Under the pieces are notes generated by a model. That model searched no databases and was not told the DNA's origin. It saw only the letters and a list, made by a program, of their open reading frames with translations. A program made the position numbers and the translations under genes. 35,142 nucleotides of DNA, from positions 1 to 35,142 of the forward strand of contig MIAN01000127.1 in assembly GCA_001829125.1 (NCBI GenBank). Direction: 5' to 3'. The stretch is from Spirochaetes bacterium GWB1_27_13. Its GTDB lineage: Bacteria > Spirochaetota > GWE2-31-10 > MWDO01. Shown here piece after piece: positions 33,002 to 35,142 of this stretch (position 1 is the first letter of the stretch; each line of letters opens with the position of its first letter).

Positions 33002-34912
33002 TTATTTAGGTTTTAAAAGTAATTCTGCAAATTTTATAATAGATTCTTTAAGTAAGATATTGTTCTTTTCAAATAATTCATGAAAATATTTAGAATCAAT
33101 GACTTCGATATAAATAGAAGATATTCCATTGTTGAAACTAGAAACATTATATTTCAATAAATTATAATTTTTTAAACATTCAAAATCAGATTTAATTGAA
33201 TCGTATGTTTCTTTTCTAATTTCACAATTAAATTGAATATAATTTTCTTTTTTTATACTTCTTAGAACAAAATTAATACCAACAAATGTTGAATTATTAA
33301 TAATATTTCTTATTTTATTAATAACTTCATCCTCATAATCTCTTTTATATCCCATTATTTTTTCCTCCTCTTTAAACATTTCTAAACGAGATTTTAATAA
33401 AAGTGCATCTTTATCATTTGGATCTATTATAAGACAATTATTTATATATTTTTTTGCTTCTTTAATATCACCTTTAATAAGATATAATTGTCCAATATTA
33501 AATAAATTGTTTTTATCAACAGGATTTAGCCGTTCGTATTTTATAAAGTATTCTTTTGCTAAATCATAATTTTTCATAGATGCATATGCTTTGCCTATAT
33601 TTAAATAAACTTGATTTTCTATTTGTCCATAAAATTTTTGTAAAATATTGTTTAAGATTTCAAGAGACTCTTCATTCAGTCCAAGTTTAAAAAGTGTATA
33701 AGCTTTATTCATATAGGCTAACTGAAAATCGGGATAATTCTTAATGCAGATGGAATATAATTCTATTGCTTTATTATCTTCATTAATTGCTTCATAAGAA
33801 TTAGCTAACATATAAATAAGAGGGGCATTTAATATATTGCTTGATTCTATAAAAGAAAAAAGAATTTGAATAGTTTTATTGTATTCACCAACAGAATAAT
33901 AAGTATCAGCAATTTCACTAATTAATTCTGGATTATTGTATTCATAATAATAAGTATTCTCAATATAATCTATTACTTCTTGATTATTAGAATTTTCAAT
34001 TTTATTAATTAAATCAAATGCTTCTTCAAACATTCCAAAATCTTTTAATAGTCTTAATCTTTCTGTTATTGTTTCATCATTAGAAAATAAAATATCTTTT
34101 TTTGTTTTAAAATCTTTACTTAATACATCAAGAATATTTTTAAAGGATTGAAAACGATGCTTTTTATCTTTACTTACCATTTTATTTAAAAGTAAAAAAA
34201 GTTTACTGTTATTTTTTTTGTCTTCTATAGCATTCTCAAAATCTTTTTCATTCTCAAATTTTTTCTTATTGAGCAATTGAATAAATACGACTCCTAATGA
34301 ATAAATATCGCTAATTTCACATAAATCTAAATTTTTATTAACCTCAGGAGCTTTGTAAAAATCCTCTCTGGTAAAGTTTGTTATTGCACTTAATCCGAAA
34401 TCAACAATTTTAGGAGAACAATCACTATTAATTAATATATTCTTTAATGTCAAATCCCCATGACATCTTATATTATTTTCATAAGCATATGATAATGCAT
34501 GCGATATTTGAAATAGTAATAATAAAATAAAATCATCTGTTAAAATTGTTGGTTGATGTTTAATTAATTTTTCTAAATTATTTATAGATTCTGATTTTAT
34601 TTGATAAGGAGAGACATATTCCATAATAATATATGGCATATTTTCTAATATTTTATATGAATAAATTTTAACAATATTGGGATGATTTTTCAACTTATTA
34701 AGTATTAGAGCTTCTTTTTTGAATGATTCAAGTATTGAGTTATAATCTTTATGTGGTATATTTTTTAAACATTTTATAGCAATACTTTTCTCATATCGAG
34801 TTTTAGGAAAATATTTATATAAACCAACATCCCCAAAAGAACCATCATCTCCAATTTTTTTTATAAATTGAGCAGTATCAATTAATGACCTGAATGTTTT
34901 TTCTTGTTGCAT
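33002..34912 (-). CDS. Serine/threonine protein kinase with TPR repeats (non-RD)
   Basis: A 636-residue protein when started at ATG 34912, where AGGAG gives a good ribosome site; an upstream in-frame start at 34972 has none. The kinase domain (about 14-280) has a glycine loop GDDGSFGDV (21-29), K47 in AIK, E67, catalytic loop HGDLTLKN (H151, D153, N158), DFG (171-173) and APE (188-190). The loop has Gly instead of the usual Arg before the catalytic Asp, so it is a 'non-RD' kinase, a type often not controlled by activation-loop phosphorylation. Residues about 300-530 are TPR repeats (ALIYMLANSYEAINEDNKAIELYSICI, AYMNKAYTLFKLGLNEESLEIL, YLNIGKAYASMKNYDLAKEYFIKYERLNP). A C-terminal domain of about 100 residues is unassigned. 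There is no transmembrane helix. Substrate unknown. Confidence 0.88.
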   Translation of the reverse strand: MQQEKTFRSLIDTAQFIKKIGDDGSFGDVGLYKYFPKTRYEKSIAIKCLKNIPHKDYNSILESFKKEALILNKLKNHPNIVKIYSYKILENMPYIIMEYVSPYQIKSESINNLEKLIKHQPTILTDDFILLLLFQISHALSYAYENNIRCHGDLTLKNILINSDCSPKIVDFGLSAITNFTREDFYKAPEVNKNLDLCEISDIYSLGVVFIQLLNKKKFENEKDFENAIEDKKNNSKLFLLLNKMVSKDKKHRFQSFKNILDVLSKDFKTKKDILFSNDETITERLRLLKDFGMFEEAFDLINKIENSNNQEVIDYIENTYYYEYNNPELISEIADTYYSVGEYNKTIQILFSFIESSNILNAPLIYMLANSYEAINEDNKAIELYSICIKNYPDFQLAYMNKAYTLFKLGLNEESLEILNNILQKFYGQIENQVYLNIGKAYASMKNYDLAKEYFIKYERLNPVDKNNLFNIGQLYLIKGDIKEAKKYINNCLIIDPNDKDALLLKSRLEMFKEEEKIMGYKRDYEDEVINKIRNIINNSTFVGINFVLRSIKKENYIQFNCEIRKETYDSIKSDFECLKNYNLLKYNVSSFNNGISSIYIEVIDSKYFHELFEKNNILLKESIIKFAELLLKPK

Positions 34913-35100
34913 TTTTACTCCTAAATAACAAAATATTAAAAAATTGAAATGAAATTCTATATACAAATGCAATACTTATTTATTTTTCCCTATATTCTTT
35001 GGATTATTTTTATCTTTGCATTTCTATTATAAGTGATAAAATAATATTAATCAAATTTTATAGATTTAAAAAAAATAAATAAAAAATAAAAGGAAAACAA

Positions 35101-35142
35101 ATGGCATCAGATAAAAGTCTTGTTGAATTCATAGTTGAACAA
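35101..35142 (+). CDS. Start of a TfoX-like gene (cut by the window edge)
   Basis: Only 14 codons are present: MASDKSLVEFIVEQ. The ATG has an AAAAGGA ribosome site. The peptide resembles the beginning of TfoX/Sxy N-terminal domain proteins (MAS.x.E(F/Y)(V/I).(E)Q), but so short a piece cannot prove it. Confidence 0.5.
   Translation, partial: MASDKSLVEFIVEQ

Overview
The window is from an AT-rich bacterium that uses the standard bacterial code (GC is visibly well under 40 %, not counted). Sigma70-type promoters (TTGACA/TATAAT-like, 17-bp spacers), AGGAGG-type ribosome sites and hairpin-plus-T terminators are easy to see. A TRAP transporter with a T (TatT) component, a eukaryote-type IleRS, a cyclase-carrying hybrid kinase and a TPR Ser/Thr kinase fit a spirochaete-like or other deep-branching, metabolically limited lineage. 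The sequence alone does not fix the phylum.

Region 1 (1-8203) is an accessory defence island, all on the + strand. It opens with a VapBC pair and a type IIG (Eco57I-like) restriction-methyltransferase. Downstream lies an ordered array of five small cassettes separated by six direct repeats (R1-R6). Each repeat consists of a 5'-ragged copy of the last codons of a type IIG gene, a 12-bp GC-rich hairpin and an invariant 3' edge. Cassette cargoes are: an antitoxin with a broken PIN toxin; a PIN toxin with a small partner; another PIN toxin with a small partner; a DUF3800 protein; a second, divergent DUF3800 protein. No integrase, transposase or reverse transcriptase is in view. This repeat-delimited array is the best candidate here for an undescribed system.

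A second small mobile family is also present. A 101-bp element with terminal inverted repeats plus a 27-bp palindrome has inserted into the cassette-1 PIN gene, leaving an ATATA duplication and a reconstructible empty site. A near-identical copy lies at 21322-21451. A copy with the same architecture but a different interior abuts the metG start. All three keep an outward-facing GACA-N17-TATA promoter-like pair in the palindrome.

Region 2 (8233-20559) is mostly core or metabolic: a 2-isopropylmalate/citramalate synthase-family enzyme (- strand), then a TRAP-T cluster (TatT lipoprotein, a 14-repeat Asp-box beta-propeller lipoprotein, TatP, DctQ, and a DctM with an unusual C-terminal pair of beta-rich domains), metG, and a tandem flavodoxin-fold protein (- strand).

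Region 3 (20560-35142) holds a degenerate intergenic stretch, a membrane Cache-like/HAMP/histidine kinase/receiver/class III cyclase hybrid (- strand), a two-gene glycan-related unit (PHP-glycosyltransferase and a possible GH67-like TIM-barrel protein, - strand), ileS (+), a Ser/Thr kinase-TPR protein (-), and the first 14 codons of a TfoX-like gene (+). The PHP-glycosyltransferase gene carries a 7-bp tandem duplication that puts its metal-binding N-terminus out of frame.
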